In this document: positions 9,640-21,640 of the stretch, piece after piece
Layout of the letters: every line of letters begins with the position of its first letter
How positions within the stretch are numbered: the stretch's first letter is position 1
Assembly (NCBI GenBank): GCA_009746045.1
Contig: RPFO01000591.1
Location: 61,347-125,346, forward strand
Length of the DNA stretch: 64,000 nucleotides
Direction of reading: 5' to 3'
DNA from: Mesostigma viride
Lineage: Eukaryota; Streptophyta; Mesostigmatophyceae; Mesostigmatales; Mesostigmataceae
Position numbers and translations under genes: made by a program
Notes under the pieces: model-generated
What the model was told of the DNA's origin: nothing
The model's input: only the letters and a program-made list of their open reading frames with translations
The model's database searches: none

Positions 9640-10121
9640 AGTTGGTTGGAGACCCATCTAGGGTCCACATGGGTCCTCAGAGATAGAGGATCTTGTACAG
9701 ATTACTACAATATACTTTATTGTAGTATTGGGCCAATGGCTGTACTTCACTAGTACTCGCCAATGGGATAACGCCACGTAGAATATGTGGGCGTCTCCCA
9801 GGCCTCCACGTCACCGGCTGGTCAAGGGCCGGTGTAGTACTGTCAATAGGACTGAGCCGACTATCGGCCTATTATGTATGCGCATCTGCCTTGGTACCTC
9901 CTAGAGGATTCTAGAAGTATCTAACACGCGGCATGCACTGAACTACACGGAATGCATGTCCACGTAGGATATTCAGCAAGACTGATGAAGGTGCCAAGCG
10001 CAATAGAATATATGCGCAACGAAGACGAATTATGCAGCAACGACAATAACGTATGAGAACAATAAACACAACGTTCATTTCATGCTTTCTGATTTACATC
10101 GCATTCCATTTATTTGCAACT
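9640..10121 (+). repeat. Copia-1 3' LTR
   Basis: 482 bp, no difference from the 5' LTR found by eye. Ends GCAACT and is followed by the ATTAA target copy. Confidence 0.95.
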
Positions 10122-13100
10122 ATTAATGAGGAGGATTCAGGCTCCCATGGTGTCATCATGGCTTGTCTACGTACATGGTTGGCATTTATGTAATTAATGA
10201 TGAGGATTCAGGCTCCCATGGTGTCTCCATGGCTGGCCTACGTACATGGATGTCAAGGAATAGTAAATGATGAGGATTCAGGCTCCCATGGTGTCATCAT
10301 GGCCCGTGTACGTACATGGATGGCATGTATGTAATTAATGAGGAGGATTCAGGCTCCCATGGTGTCATCATGGCTGGCCTACGTACATGGATGTCAAAGA
10401 AAAAGAAATGATGAGGATTCAGGCTCCCATGGTGTCATCATGGCTGGCCTACGTACATGGATGTCTCATAAAATAAATGATGAGGATTCAGGCTCCCATG
10501 GTGTCATCATGGCTTGTCTACCTACATTGTTGGCATGTATGTAATTAATGATGAGGATTCAGGCTCCCATGGTGTCTCCATGGCTGGCCTACGTACATGA
10601 ATGGCATTTATGTAATTAATGATGAGGATTCAGGCTCCCATGGTGTCATCATGGCCCGTCTACGTACATGGATGGCATTTATGTAATTAATGATGAGGAT
10701 TCAGGCTCCCATGGGGTCATCATGGCTTGTCTACGTACATGGTTGGCATTTATGTAATTAATGAGGAGGATTCAGGCTCCCATGGTGTCTCCATGGCTGG
10801 CCTACGTACATGGATGTCAAGGAATAGTAAATGATGAGGATTCAGGCTCCCATGGTGTCATCATGGCCTGTCTACGTACATGGATGGCATGTATGTAATT
10901 AATGATGAGGATTCAGGCTCCCATGGTGTCATCATGGCTTGTCTACGTACATGGTTGGCATTTATGTAATTAATGAGGAGGATTCAGGCTCCCATGGTGT
11001 CATCATGGCTTGTCTACGTACATGGTTGGCATTTATGTAATTAATGATGAGGATTCAGGCTCCCATGGTGTCTCCATGGCTGGCCTACGTACATGGATGT
11101 CAAGGAATAGTAAATGATGAGGATTCAGGCTCCCATGGTGTCATCATGGCCCGTGTACGTACATGGATGGCATGTATGTAATTAATGAGGAGGATTCAGG
11201 CTCCCATGGTGTCATCATGGCTGGCCTACGTACATGGATGTCAAAGAAAAAGAAATGATGAGGATTCAGGCTCCCATGGTGTCATCATGGCTTGTCTACG
11301 TACATGGTTGGCATTTATGTAATTCATGAGGAGGATTCAGGCTCCCATGGTGTCATCATGGCTTGTCTACGTACATGGTTGGCATCTATGTAATTAATGA
11401 TGAGGATTCAGGCTCCCATGGTGTCATCATGGCTTGTCTACGTACATGGATGTCAAGGAATAGTAAATGATGAGGATTCAGGCTCCCATGGTGTCATCAT
11501 GGCCTGTCTACGTACATGGATGGCATTTATGTAATTAATGATGAGGATTCAGGCTCCCATGGGGTCATCATGGCTTGTCTACGTACATGGTTGGCATTTA
11601 TGTAATTAATGAGGAGGATTCAGGCTCCCATGGTGTCTCCATGGCTGGCCTACGTACATGGATGTCAAGGAATAGTAAATGATGAGGATTCAGGCTCCCA
11701 TGGTGTCATCATGGCCTGTCTACGTACATGGATGGCATGTATGTAATTAATGATGAGGATTCAGGCTCCCATGGTGTCATCATGGCTTGTCTACGTACAT
11801 GGTTGGCATTTATGTAATTAATGAGGAGGATTCAGGCTCCCATGGTGTCTCCATGGCTTGTCTACGTACATGGTTGGCATTTATGTAATTAATGATGAGG
11901 ATTCAGGCTCCCATGGTGTCTCCATGGCTGGCCTACGTACATGGATGTCAAGGAATAGTAAATGATGAGGATTCAGGCTCCCATGGTGTCATCATGGCCC
12001 GTGTACGTACATGGATGGCATGTATGTAATTAATGAGGAGGATTCAGGCTCCCATGGTGTCATCATGGCCTGTCTACGTACATGGATGGCATGTATGTAT
12101 TTAATGATGAGGATTCAGGCTCCCATGTTGTCTCCATGGCTGGCCTACGTACATGGTTGGCATTTATGTAATTCATGAGGAGGATCTAGGCTCCCATGGT
12201 GTCATCATGGCTTGTCTACGTACATGGTTGGCATTTATGTAATTAATGATGAGGATTCAGGCTCCCATGGTGTCTCCATGGCTGGCCTACGTACATGGAT
12301 GTCAAGGAATAGTAAATGATGAGGATTCAGGCTCCCATGGGGTCATCATGGCTTGTCTACGTACATGGTTGGCATTTATGTAATTAATGAGGAGGATTCA
12401 GGCTCCCATGGTGTCTCCATGGCTGGCCTACGTACATGGATGTCAAGGAATAGTAAATGATGAGGATTCAGGCTCCCATGGTGTCATCATGGCCTGTCTA
12501 CGTACATGGATGGCATGTATGTAATTAATGATGAGGATTCAGGCCCATGGTGTCATCATGGCTTGTCTACGTACATGGTTGGCATTTATGTAATTAATGA
12601 GGAGGATTCAGGCTCCCATGGTGTCATCATGGCTTGTCTACGTACATGGTTGGCATTTATGTAATTAATGATGAGGATTCAGGCTCCCATGGTGTCTCCA
12701 TGGCTGGCCTACGTACATGAATGGCATTTATGTAATTAATGATGAGGATTCAGGCTCCCATGGTGTCATCATGGCCCGTCTACGTACATGGATGGCATTT
12801 ATGTAATTAATGATGAGGATTCAGGCTCCCATGGGGTCATCATGGCTTGTCTACGTACATGGTTGGCATTTATGTAATTAATGAGGAGGATTCAGGCTCC
12901 CATGGTGTCTCCATGGCTGGCCTACGTACATGGATGTCAAGGAATAGTAAATGATGAGGATTCAGGCTCCCATGGTGTCATCATGGCCTGTCTACGTACA
13001 TGGATGGCATGTATGTAATTAATGATGAGGATTCAGGCTCCCATGGTGTCATCATGGCTTGTCTACGTACATGGTTGGCATTTATGTAATTAATGAGGAG

Positions 13101-16100
13101 GATTCAGGCTCCCATGGTGTCATCATGGCTTGTCTACGTACATGGTTGGCATTTATGTAATTAATGATGAGGATTCAGGCTCCCATGGTGTCATCATGGC
13201 CTGTCTACGTACATGGATGTCAAGGAATAGTAAATGATGAGGATTCAGGCTCCCATGGTGTCATCATGGCCCGTGTACGTACATGGATGGCATGTATGTA
13301 ATTAATGAGGAGGATTCAGGCTCCCATGGTGTCATCATGGCTGGCCTACGTACATGGATGTCAAAGAAAAAGAAATGATGAGGATTCAGGCTCCCATGGT
13401 GTCATCATGGCTGGCCTACGTACATGGATGTCTCATAAAATAAATGATGAGGATTCAGGCTCCCATGGTGTCATCATGGCTTGTCTACCTACATTGTTGG
13501 CATGTATGTAATTAATGATGAGGATTCAGGCTCCCACGGTGTCTCCATGGCTGGCCTACGTACATGAATGGCATTTATGTAATTAATGATGAGGATTCAG
13601 GCTCCCATGGTGTCATCATGGCCCGTCTACGTACATGGATGGCATTTATGTAATTAATGATGAGGATTCAGGCTCCCATGGGGTCATCATGGCTTGTCTA
13701 CGTACATGGTTGGCATTTATGTAAATAATGAGGAGGATTCAGGCTCCCATGGTGTCTCCATGGCTGGCCTACGTACATGGTTGGCATTTATGTAATTCAT
13801 GAGGAGGATCTAGGCTCCCATGGTGTCATCATGGCTGGCCTACGTACATGGATGGCATGTATGTAATTAATGATGAGGATTCAGGCTCCCATGGTGTCAT
13901 CATGGCCCGTCTACGTACATGGATGTCAAGGAATAGTAAATGATGAGGATTCAGGCTCCCATGGTGTCATCATGGCTTGTCTACGTACATGGTTGGCATT
14001 TATGTAATTCATGAGGAGGATTCAGGCTCCCATGGTGTCTCCATGGCTGGCCTACGTACATGGATGTCAAGGAATAGTAAATGATGAGGATTCAGGCTCC
14101 CATGGTGTCATCATGGCTGGCCTACGTACATGGATGGCATGTATGTAATTAATGATGAGGATTCAGGCTCCCATGGTGTCATCATGGCCCGTCTACGTAC
14201 ATGGATGTCAAAGAAAAAAAAATGATGAGGATTCAGGCTCCCATGGTGTCATCATGGCCCGTGTACGTACATGGATGGCATGTATGTAATTAATGATGAG
14301 GACTCAGGCTCCCATGGTGTCATCATGTCATGTCTACGTACATGAATGGCATTTATGTAATTAATGATGAGGATTCAGGCTCCCATGGTGTCATCATTGC
14401 CCGTGTACGTACATGGATGGCATTTTTGTATATAATAATGAGGATTCAGGCTCCCATGGTGTCATCATGGCCCGTCTACGTACATGGATGGCATTTATGT
14501 AATTAATGATGAGGATTCAGGCTCCCATGGGGTCATCATGGCTTGTCTACGTACATGGTTGGCATTTATGTGATTAATTAGGAGGATTCAGGCTCCCATG
14601 GTGTCTCCATGGCTGGCCTACGTACATGGATGTCAAGGAATAGTAAATGATGAGAATTCAGGCTCCCATGGTGTCATCATGGCCCGTCTACGTACATGAA
14701 TGGCATTTATGTAATTAATGATGAGGATTCAGGCTCCCATGGTGTCATCATGGCCCGTCTACGTACATGGATGTCAAAGAAAAAAAAATGATGAGGATTC
14801 AGGCTCCCATGGTGTCATCATGGCCCGTCTACGTACATGGATGGCATTTATGTAATTATTGATGAGGATTCAGGCTCCCATGGTGTCATCATGGCCCGTG
14901 TACGTACATGGATGGCATTTATGTAATTAATGATGAGGATTCAGGCTCCCATGGTGTCATCATGGCCCGTGTACGTACATGAATGGCATTCATGTAATTA
15001 ATGATGAGGATTCAGGCTCCCATGGTGTCATCATGGCCCGTCTACGTACATGGATGTCAAAGAAAAAAAATTGATGAGGATTCAGGCTCCCATGGTGTCA
15101 TCATGGCTGGCCTACGTACATGGATGTCTCATAAAAAAAATGATGAGGATTCAGGCTCCCATGGTGTCATCATGGCTTGTCTACGTACATGGTTGGCATT
15201 TATGTAACCTGAATCCTCTCATAAAAAAAATGAAGAGGATTCAGGCTCCATTGGTGTCATCATGGCTGGCCTACGTACATGGATGTCAAGGAATAGTAAA
15301 TGATGAGGATTCAGGCTCCCATGGTGTCATCATGGCTTGTCTACGTACATGGATGGCATGTATGTAATTAATGATGAGGATTCAGGCTCCATTGGTGTCA
15401 TCATGGCTGGCCTACGTATGTACATGGATGTCAAAGAAAAAAAAATGATGAGGATTCAGGCTCCCATGGTGTCATCATTGCCCGTGTATGTACATGGTTG
15501 GCATTTATGTATGTAATGATGAGGATTCAGGCTCCATTGGTGTCATCATGGCCCGTCTACGTACATGGATGGCATGTACATGTAATTAATGATGAGGATT
15601 CAGGCTCCATTGGTGTCATCATGGCTGGCCTACGTATGTACATGGATGTCAAAGAAAAAAAAATGATGAGGATTCAGGCTCCCATGGTGTCATCATGGCC
15701 CGTCTACGTACATGGTTGGCATTTATGTAATTAATGAAGAGGATTCAGGCTCCCATGGTGTCATCATGGCCCGTCTACGTACATGGATGTCAAGGAATAG
15801 TAAATGATGAGGATTCAGGCTCCCATGGGGTCATCATGGCTTGTCTACGTACATGGTTGGCATTTATGTAATTAACGAGGAGGATTCAGGCTCCATTGGT
15901 GTCATCATGGCTGGCCTACGTACATGGATGTCAAGGAATAGTAAATGATGAGGATTCAGGCTCCCATGGTGTCATCATGGCTTGTCTACGTACATGGTTG
16001 GCATTTATGTAATTAATGAGGAGGATTCAGGCTCCCATGGTGTCTCCATGGCTGGCCTACGTACATGGATGGCATTTATGTATTTAATGATGAGGATTCA

Positions 16101-16506
16101 GGCTCCCATGGTGTCATCATGGCTTGTCTACCTACATGGTTGGCATTTATGTAACCTGAATCCTCTCATTAAGAAAATGAAGAGGATTCAGGCTCCATTG
16201 GTGTCATCATGGCTGGCCTACGTACATGGATGTCAAGGAATAGTAAATGATGAGGATTCAGGCTCCCATGGTGTCATCATGGCCCGTCTACGTACATGGA
16301 TGTCAAGGAATAGTAAATGATGAGGATTCAGGCTCCCATGGGGTCATCATGGCTTGTCTACGTACATGGTTGGCATTTATGTAATTAACGAGGAGGATTC
16401 AGGCTCCATTGGTGTCATCATGGCTGGCCTACGTACATGGATGTCAAGGAATAGTAAATGATGAGGATTCAGGCTCCCATGGTGTCATCATGGCTTGTCT
16501 ACGTAC
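10122..16506. repeat. 71-bp satellite array (central block)
   Basis: Same 12-variant higher-order repeat up to about 13500, then more diverged monomers with endings such as GTCAAAGAAAAAAAA and TTTTTGTATATAAT. 10127-15735 is collinear with 31813-50180. The latter contains two insertions that this copy lacks, so the empty sites are near 12885 (TTAA element) and 15276-15280 (TACAT, Copia-B). The palindromic element's empty site lies near 16050. Hairpin monomers occur near 15207 and 16155. The array is cut at 16506 by the YR element. Confidence 0.97.
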
Positions 16507-16715
16507 TTGGTGAGCTATGCTCATTTTATCTATGACTAACCTGCTGAGCGGAGAATGCAACGCCGTATAGCACCAAAAGAAAAAATAATTTTAGAAAAAA
16601 TATTTTTTTGTGCTGGCACCCGTACCCCAGCCACCCAGGTAGGGGTTGGCTGGAGAGGTGTTTGCTATAAAGGGTGGGCTTCCATTCTAGGGAAGCAGGT
16701 TGTTTTCTTTTGCCT
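16507..16715 (+). repeat. YR element repeat A1
   Basis: 209-bp left terminal repeat, identical by eye to A2 (21407-21615). Contains TATAAAGGG near 16667, a plausible promoter element. Confidence 0.92.
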
Positions 16716-16783
16716 GAGAACCTCACGTGACCACAACACAAAAAACAAAACGCAAGATAACACATCAAGCAGTATAACCTACC

Positions 16784-17887
16784 ATGTCCACAGTGACAGC
16801 CCCAGACCGGAATTTCCTAGCGAAACTCAAGCAAGCAGCCAAGGAGGGATGCACCCCAAAGGAGGCCGCCACTGCGGTTCAGAAGATCCTAGGGGAGGGG
16901 AACTGGCTAGAGCGGATCCAGAAGCTCACTCCGGGGCGTGCCAAGAACGTCATGGACGTCCTGGAGGAACGGGGGTTTGTCAGCGACTGGGATGGGGAGG
17001 AGGCCCTGGCCGATGTGCTAGCAGCGCAACTGGGGGAGGCTATTGCAGAGCCGGACCCACCAGTGTCAGCAGGTGCGGTGGGAACGGGGGGTGTTCCCCC
17101 TTCGGCAGGTGGAAGCGGAGGGGCGGGGCATGGTGGAGCGGGCGCTGGGGAGGACGATGGCGCTCCTGGGGCGATCGACCAGGCTGTGGCGGACCTGGAC
17201 CGAAACCTAGGTCGGCTGCTGGGGACCGAGACGGGCTATGCAACGCCAGCTGGAGGGCTTCCATCCCGGCCGGGCAACGCCCGCACTGGCGGAGATATTG
17301 GCGACCTAATATCGGCTATGTCGAAGCTGCTGGACCAGGCAAAGACTCCAGCAGCTGCAAGCCCAGCCGCAGCGACGGCTGCTGGCAGACTGGCGCGCAC
17401 GAAGGGGGTGGCGCTGAGTGGGCATGCAGTGCCGGTGCTGGTGAGCAACATGCTGGAGGCGGTGCTGCCAGGAATGCTGGACTACGCGGAGAGCGTGGGG
17501 GGGAAGTCCATCCGTGCATCGTTAATGCTGACGATGCACGGCAGCTCAGCCAGCGGGGAGAGGCGGATGCTGCTCCTGCAGATGGCAGGAATTCTGGACA
17601 CGATGGTGACAGAATTTGGCTACTGGGCCACGCCACGCTCCGAAGTAATTCTGGAGCTGGCAGCAGCCGAGTACCTGGCAAAGCTGATCACGGCATGCCA
17701 GCTGGTGGATGTGGGGTCGACGGGTTGGAAGGGGACGCCGTCGGCAATGCTGCCATTCCAGGAGGGTGGAGCAATGCTGGCGTCTCCGGCGGTGCGGGCG
17801 GCGATGAGCATGGGGAAGCTGCAGCACAAGCTGGAGCAGGGTCCCGGCAAGAAGGGGCAGGGCGGCCCGTCCAACAACAACAAGTGA
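16784..17887 (+). CDS. gag: Gag-like ORF1 of the YR retrotransposon
   Basis: 367 residues from ATG at 16784. N-terminal helical part (1-90), a Gly/Ala-rich linker (about 90-130), then a helical region (about 195-340) ending in a polar NNNK tail. No zinc knuckle is visible, unlike the Copia gags here. By position between A1 and the RT ORF it is the structural protein; there is no sequence motif proving this. A longer frame over the same DNA (16555-18072) is Arg/Gly-rich and lacks domains, so it was judged a shadow of this GC-rich gene. Confidence 0.75.
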   Translation: MSTVTAPDRNFLAKLKQAAKEGCTPKEAATAVQKILGEGNWLERIQKLTPGRAKNVMDVLEERGFVSDWDGEEALADVLAAQLGEAIAEPDPPVSAGAVGTGGVPPSAGGSGGAGHGGAGAGEDDGAPGAIDQAVADLDRNLGRLLGTETGYATPAGGLPSRPGNARTGGDIGDLISAMSKLLDQAKTPAAASPAAATAAGRLARTKGVALSGHAVPVLVSNMLEAVLPGMLDYAESVGGKSIRASLMLTMHGSSASGERRMLLLQMAGILDTMVTEFGYWATPRSEVILELAAAEYLAKLITACQLVDVGSTGWKGTPSAMLPFQEGGAMLASPAVRAAMSMGKLQHKLEQGPGKKGQGGPSNNNK

Positions 17888-18083
17888 GGGAGCGGTGCCT
17901 TCTTCCACTACCTCTTCCAGCACCCCTGCCACCTCGTGACTGGTGGCAGCAGGTACGCTCAGGCCGTAGGCGCGATAGGATGAGTCGGGCTTTTAATGCT
18001 CGCACACTAGCCTGTCAGACGGTTAGGGCGTTAAACTGGATGGGGGGGGGGGGCGAGACCCGCCTGCTGTAGGTTCAGCCCGT

Positions 18084-21014
18084 GTGCCCGGGCCTCTGCA
18101 GCAGGCGGCCCTAGATGGGATCGATGATGCTTGCAGGTCCTTTGTCCGCCGGAACGGTGGTTCCGTAGCGGCAATGGCAGGATCTGTAGTGGATGGGGGT
18201 GAATATGCTGAAGGAGCCCCTTACGAACCGTTAGTGGCCGCACGCTTGGCTTTGCCTGGTCCGGGGGAAGGTGGCCAAGTGGATGTGCTGAACTTACTAC
18301 CCCCCTCTTGGGGAGCAATTTTGAATGATGAGAGTAGGATGGTACGGACGCTGAGCCCAGCAGAGCGGATCTTGCAGAAGTCGATGCGGATCTCGCGGGG
18401 GTGTAGCATGGAGGAGTTCGCGCGGGTTTGCACGGTGTGTGTGGAGAGGGGGATTTTGGGTGGATTTTTTGAGGAGGAGCCGCCTATGGTGAACGGTACT
18501 TTCGGGGTCGGAAAGCCCGACGGCCGTATACGGCTGATTGTGGACAACCGGCGTGGCAACATGCCACTACCTGATCCTATGCCCGCTTTTTTACCACACC
18601 TTGGCGTGATTTGCGATTTGCCCACGCGCGCTGGGGAGGATGTTTTTGGGGGCGTATCAGATTTGGATTCGTACTACAACAGACTCCGCCTGCCAGTTTG
18701 GATGCGGCGGTACTGTGCGTGGATGCCGGTGTGGTCGGATCTGGTGGGCCTGAGTGGGGCTCGTCGGAAGGTGTGGCCGTGGATGTTGTGCTGGCCAATG
18801 GGCAACAAGCTGGCCGTCGCCGTGGCCCAGTGTGTGCACCAGTCTGTGTTGTACCGCTGTGGCCCCAAGCCGCCGTTGGAGGCTAGTCGTGGGCTGAGCA
18901 TCAACATGTCCGCGCTGATCCTGGTGGCGGAGGCCAACGAGGCGGGGGAGACCGTCCGGCTGAGGCTGGAGGAGGACCCTGCTGCGCCCTTGGCGCCCTC
19001 GCCGTGCTTCGAATCTCGGCAGGATCTGGAAGGTATGCATGCTGTGACGATCGATGATCTCCATTTCACCCACTGTGCGTCGGTGGATGGGGTGAATCAG
19101 CAGCTAGATCGTGTTCAGGCTGCCTACGCCGCTGTTGGGCTGGTGCAGAAGTCTGACAAGGTGGTACGGGCGACAGCAGAGCAGACTGGTGTGCAGGCGG
19201 TGGGGGTCATTCACCAAAGGGATGGTGACGTGGTGCCTGTTCCTGAGCGTGTGGTGGCAGTTATCGCCGCTACTCATAGAATCTTAGATCGCGGGTTTAC
19301 ATACTACCGCGAACTTAGTTCTGTGCTTGGGAAGTGGGTGTGGATGCATCTGCTGTGCCGCCCCATGCTTTCGGTGTGGTCTGAGACGTACCGGCTGCTA
19401 GCAGCCATGAATGCCTCCCTGCCTGGGCGCCGCTGGCGCCTCCCTGCGGGGGCCCGCCAGGAGCTTCAGGCGGCGATCGACCTGGCCCCCTTTTTGAGGG
19501 CGGCCAGGGCCCGGCCCCTTTCTGACCGGGTCGTCGCAAGTGATGCGAGCGGCTCCGGCGGTGGGGTGGTCTACAGGGACCTGCCTGGGGCCGATTGTGC
19601 CCGGCTGGCGACCCGGCGCGAAGCGCGGGGGTGGCGGACGACAGCTTTAACGTCTGGGGAGGACTGGGACCTGGAGCGCATGGAGGAGGGGGACTACAGC
19701 CTGCTGGATAGTGGCCACTGGCGTACGGCACTGTCCTACCGGTGGCGGGGGCAGCCTAACCACATCAACGTCAAGGAGGCGATTGCTGCGACACAGGGGG
19801 TCGAGTGGTCGTGCCGGACCAAGGCGTGTCGGGGTAAGCGAGTCGTCCGGCTCGTAGACTCCAGTGCTGTGGTGGGGGCGTTTGTCAGAGGGCGGTCGTC
19901 TTCCTACCGTCTCAACCAGCTGGTTCGACGCTACTGCGCTCTGTCACTGGCTGGCGACATGCAGAGCCACTGGGTCTGGGTGGCTACCGACCACAACCCA
20001 GCTGACAAGGCCAGTCGGCGTGGCGCTTGGGTTCCTGACTTGACCCGGTGTGGTGACGTGCATCCCAACCCTGGGCCTGAGGGGGCGCGACGCCCTCGGG
20101 ACTTGGCACTTTTGGAGGGCACAGTCAACCCTGTGTCTACCTTGCCAGCGTACCGACGTGCGGCGGCTGTCTACGTGGCGTGGGCGCCACCTGGCCCTGT
20201 CGACCCAGCTGACGCCGAAGCCATTTTCTGTGAGTGGATTTCTGCTGTCTACCATGCCAGAGGCGGGCGGGGGCGTACCTTATGCCAGCATGCCAAGGCC
20301 TGTCTGCACCTGTACTACCCCGACATTGTTCGGAATTGGGTACTGGCGGACCGCCTGCTAGCAGGTTGGCAGCGGCTTGTTCCGGCTGTCAGCCCTCCGC
20401 CTATGCCCTGGCGCCTTTGCTATTTCACTGCCCTGTTGCTAGTTTCACGTCGACAGGTGCATTTGAGTGCGTTGATTATTATTGCTTTCCAGCAGTATTT
20501 ACGCATTAGCGAGGCGCTAGGGCTGCGGGTTCGGGATGTGGCTCATCCCGGCCACCCCCTTCTCGAGCCAGGGCCCATGGTCGGTGCCCTTGTGCTGCGC
20601 AACCCCAAAACTGCGCAGGGGGCGGCCCAGCACGTCCTCGTCCGGGATCCACTTTCTTTGTGGCTCCTGCGACGTCTGACGGCTGGCCAGCCCCCGGATG
20701 CACTCCTCTTTCGAGGCTTAACGTACAGCCAGGCTAGGCAGCAGTGGGAGGCTGTGCAGGCCCGCATGAGCATCCCAGGGATGTTTTCTTTTCACAGCCT
20801 CCGGCATGGGGGGGCGACGCACGACGCCATCGCTGGCGAGTCGCCGGAGGCCATCCAGCTGCGCGGCCGGTGGGCTTCGGCCCTCTCGGTCACGCGCTAC
20901 ATTGGCCTCCACCGCAGCCTCCTGGGGCGCGACATCCCACCCGCCCTCTGGGCTCAGGCCCTGGGTTTTGACCCAGCGGCTTTCCGGCGCCACTTCGGTG
21001 GCGTCGAGTTTTGA
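18084..21014 (+). CDS. RT - RNase H - (2A-like) - tyrosine recombinase polyprotein
   Basis: 976 residues if started at the GTG at 18084; the first ATG in frame is at 18174, so the true start, or a frameshift from gag, is undecided. RT occupies about 80-430 (VSDLDSYYNRLRLP near 191; AVTIDDLHF with catalytic DD at 324-325). RNase H about 482-645 (ASDASG D487, NVKEA E565, LVDSS D592, NPADKAS D641). Residues 656-665 read CGDVHPNPGP, a 2A-like skipping motif. Tyrosine recombinase about 680-960: R806 in YLRISEA, K842, HSLRHG (H904, R907), W930 and Y939. All five recombinase signature positions are present, so the enzyme looks intact. Confidence 0.92.
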   Translation: MPGPLQQAALDGIDDACRSFVRRNGGSVAAMAGSVVDGGEYAEGAPYEPLVAARLALPGPGEGGQVDVLNLLPPSWGAILNDESRMVRTLSPAERILQKSMRISRGCSMEEFARVCTVCVERGILGGFFEEEPPMVNGTFGVGKPDGRIRLIVDNRRGNMPLPDPMPAFLPHLGVICDLPTRAGEDVFGGVSDLDSYYNRLRLPVWMRRYCAWMPVWSDLVGLSGARRKVWPWMLCWPMGNKLAVAVAQCVHQSVLYRCGPKPPLEASRGLSINMSALILVAEANEAGETVRLRLEEDPAAPLAPSPCFESRQDLEGMHAVTIDDLHFTHCASVDGVNQQLDRVQAAYAAVGLVQKSDKVVRATAEQTGVQAVGVIHQRDGDVVPVPERVVAVIAATHRILDRGFTYYRELSSVLGKWVWMHLLCRPMLSVWSETYRLLAAMNASLPGRRWRLPAGARQELQAAIDLAPFLRAARARPLSDRVVASDASGSGGGVVYRDLPGADCARLATRREARGWRTTALTSGEDWDLERMEEGDYSLLDSGHWRTALSYRWRGQPNHINVKEAIAATQGVEWSCRTKACRGKRVVRLVDSSAVVGAFVRGRSSSYRLNQLVRRYCALSLAGDMQSHWVWVATDHNPADKASRRGAWVPDLTRCGDVHPNPGPEGARRPRDLALLEGTVNPVSTLPAYRRAAAVYVAWAPPGPVDPADAEAIFCEWISAVYHARGGRGRTLCQHAKACLHLYYPDIVRNWVLADRLLAGWQRLVPAVSPPPMPWRLCYFTALLLVSRRQVHLSALIIIAFQQYLRISEALGLRVRDVAHPGHPLLEPGPMVGALVLRNPKTAQGAAQHVLVRDPLSLWLLRRLTAGQPPDALLFRGLTYSQARQQWEAVQARMSIPGMFSFHSLRHGGATHDAIAGESPEAIQLRGRWASALSVTRYIGLHRSLLGRDIPPALWAQALGFDPAAFRRHFGGVEF
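20049..20078 (+). other. 2A-like ribosome-skipping motif (CGDVHPNPGP)
   Basis: Encodes DVHPNPGP. The known consensus is D-V/I-E-x-N-P-G-P, so one position differs (H for E). It falls in the short linker between RNase H and recombinase, where separation of the two enzymes would be useful. Function is inference. Confidence 0.6.
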
Positions 21015-21209
21015 CGTCCTCCTGTTTTTACCTCTCGTCTTTTAGCTATCAACTGACCTCACCCTTGTGTGGGAGGTCAGGGGGGAAATGGTTTAACTAA
21101 CCCGAGGGTGAACCTGGGTTGGGACAAAGTACCCCCATAGCTAGGTAGTTTAAGTTTTCTTTTTTGCATGTCCTACGTATTTTCGGCTGTTAGCCATGTA
21201 AGGAGATGT
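21015..21209 (+). other. YR element 3' untranslated segment with hairpin
   Basis: Contains CTGACCTC ... GAGGTCAG (about 21053-21080), an 8-bp stem hairpin, between the recombinase stop and B1. No ORF. Confidence 0.5.
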
Positions 21210-21406
21210 GGGTAGAGCAGGGGCACAGCTGCTGTGGGCTGGCCCTGCACATTCACATAGTGTGCTCACCCTAGCATACAGATGGCCGTGTTGCCATCTG
21301 GTAGACATGTCTGTGTTATTCCACCGTATAGAGCTAGCACACATTTTGTAATAAATTTGATGTTTTGTGGTGATGCATGCAAAGCAAGGCAAGGCCAGAA
21401 ATGGAT
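21210..21406 (+). repeat. YR element repeat B1
   Basis: 197 bp, identical by eye to B2. Contains AATAAA (about 21350), a likely polyadenylation signal. Directly abuts A2. Confidence 0.9.
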
Positions 21407-21615
21407 TTGGTGAGCTATGCTCATTTTATCTATGACTAACCTGCTGAGCGGAGAATGCAACGCCGTATAGCACCAAAAGAAAAAATAATTTTAGAAAAAA
21501 TATTTTTTTGTGCTGGCACCCGTACCCCAGCCACCCAGGTAGGGGTTGGCTGGAGAGGTGTTTGCTATAAAGGGTGGGCTTCCATTCTAGGGAAGCAGGT
21601 TGTTTTCTTTTGCCT
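21407..21615 (+). repeat. YR element repeat A2
   Basis: 209-bp copy of A1. The B1/A2 junction (AAATGGAT-TTGGTGAGC) is the joined form of the two element ends, as expected of a circular intermediate template. Confidence 0.92.
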
Positions 21616-21640
21616 CCCACCCGCCCACCCTGGCAAAAGG

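Larger units (their letters stand above)
3667..10121 (+). mobile_element. Copia-1: complete Copia-type LTR retrotransposon
   Basis: A 6,455-bp element bounded by ATTAA target duplications (3662-3666, 10122-10126) and by two 482-bp LTRs that look identical by eye, so the insertion is recent. LTR ends are AGTTG and CAACT (a 5-bp inversion) instead of TG...CA. gag and pol are both open. Integrase lies upstream of RT, which places it with Copia (Pseudoviridae-like) elements. However, the protease-like domain lies between integrase and RT and the RT core motif is HGDD, both unusual. The related site on the duplicated satellite segment (around 31812) lacks the element. Confidence 0.95.

Noticed and set aside
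3667-10121. Gypsy-type classification of Copia-1
   Set aside because: Integrase precedes RT, as in Copia; Gypsy integrase follows RNase H.
16555-18072. 505-codon frame overlapping the YR element gag
   Set aside because: Starts inside repeat A1, Arg/Gly-rich, no domain; the 367-codon frame has better composition and position.
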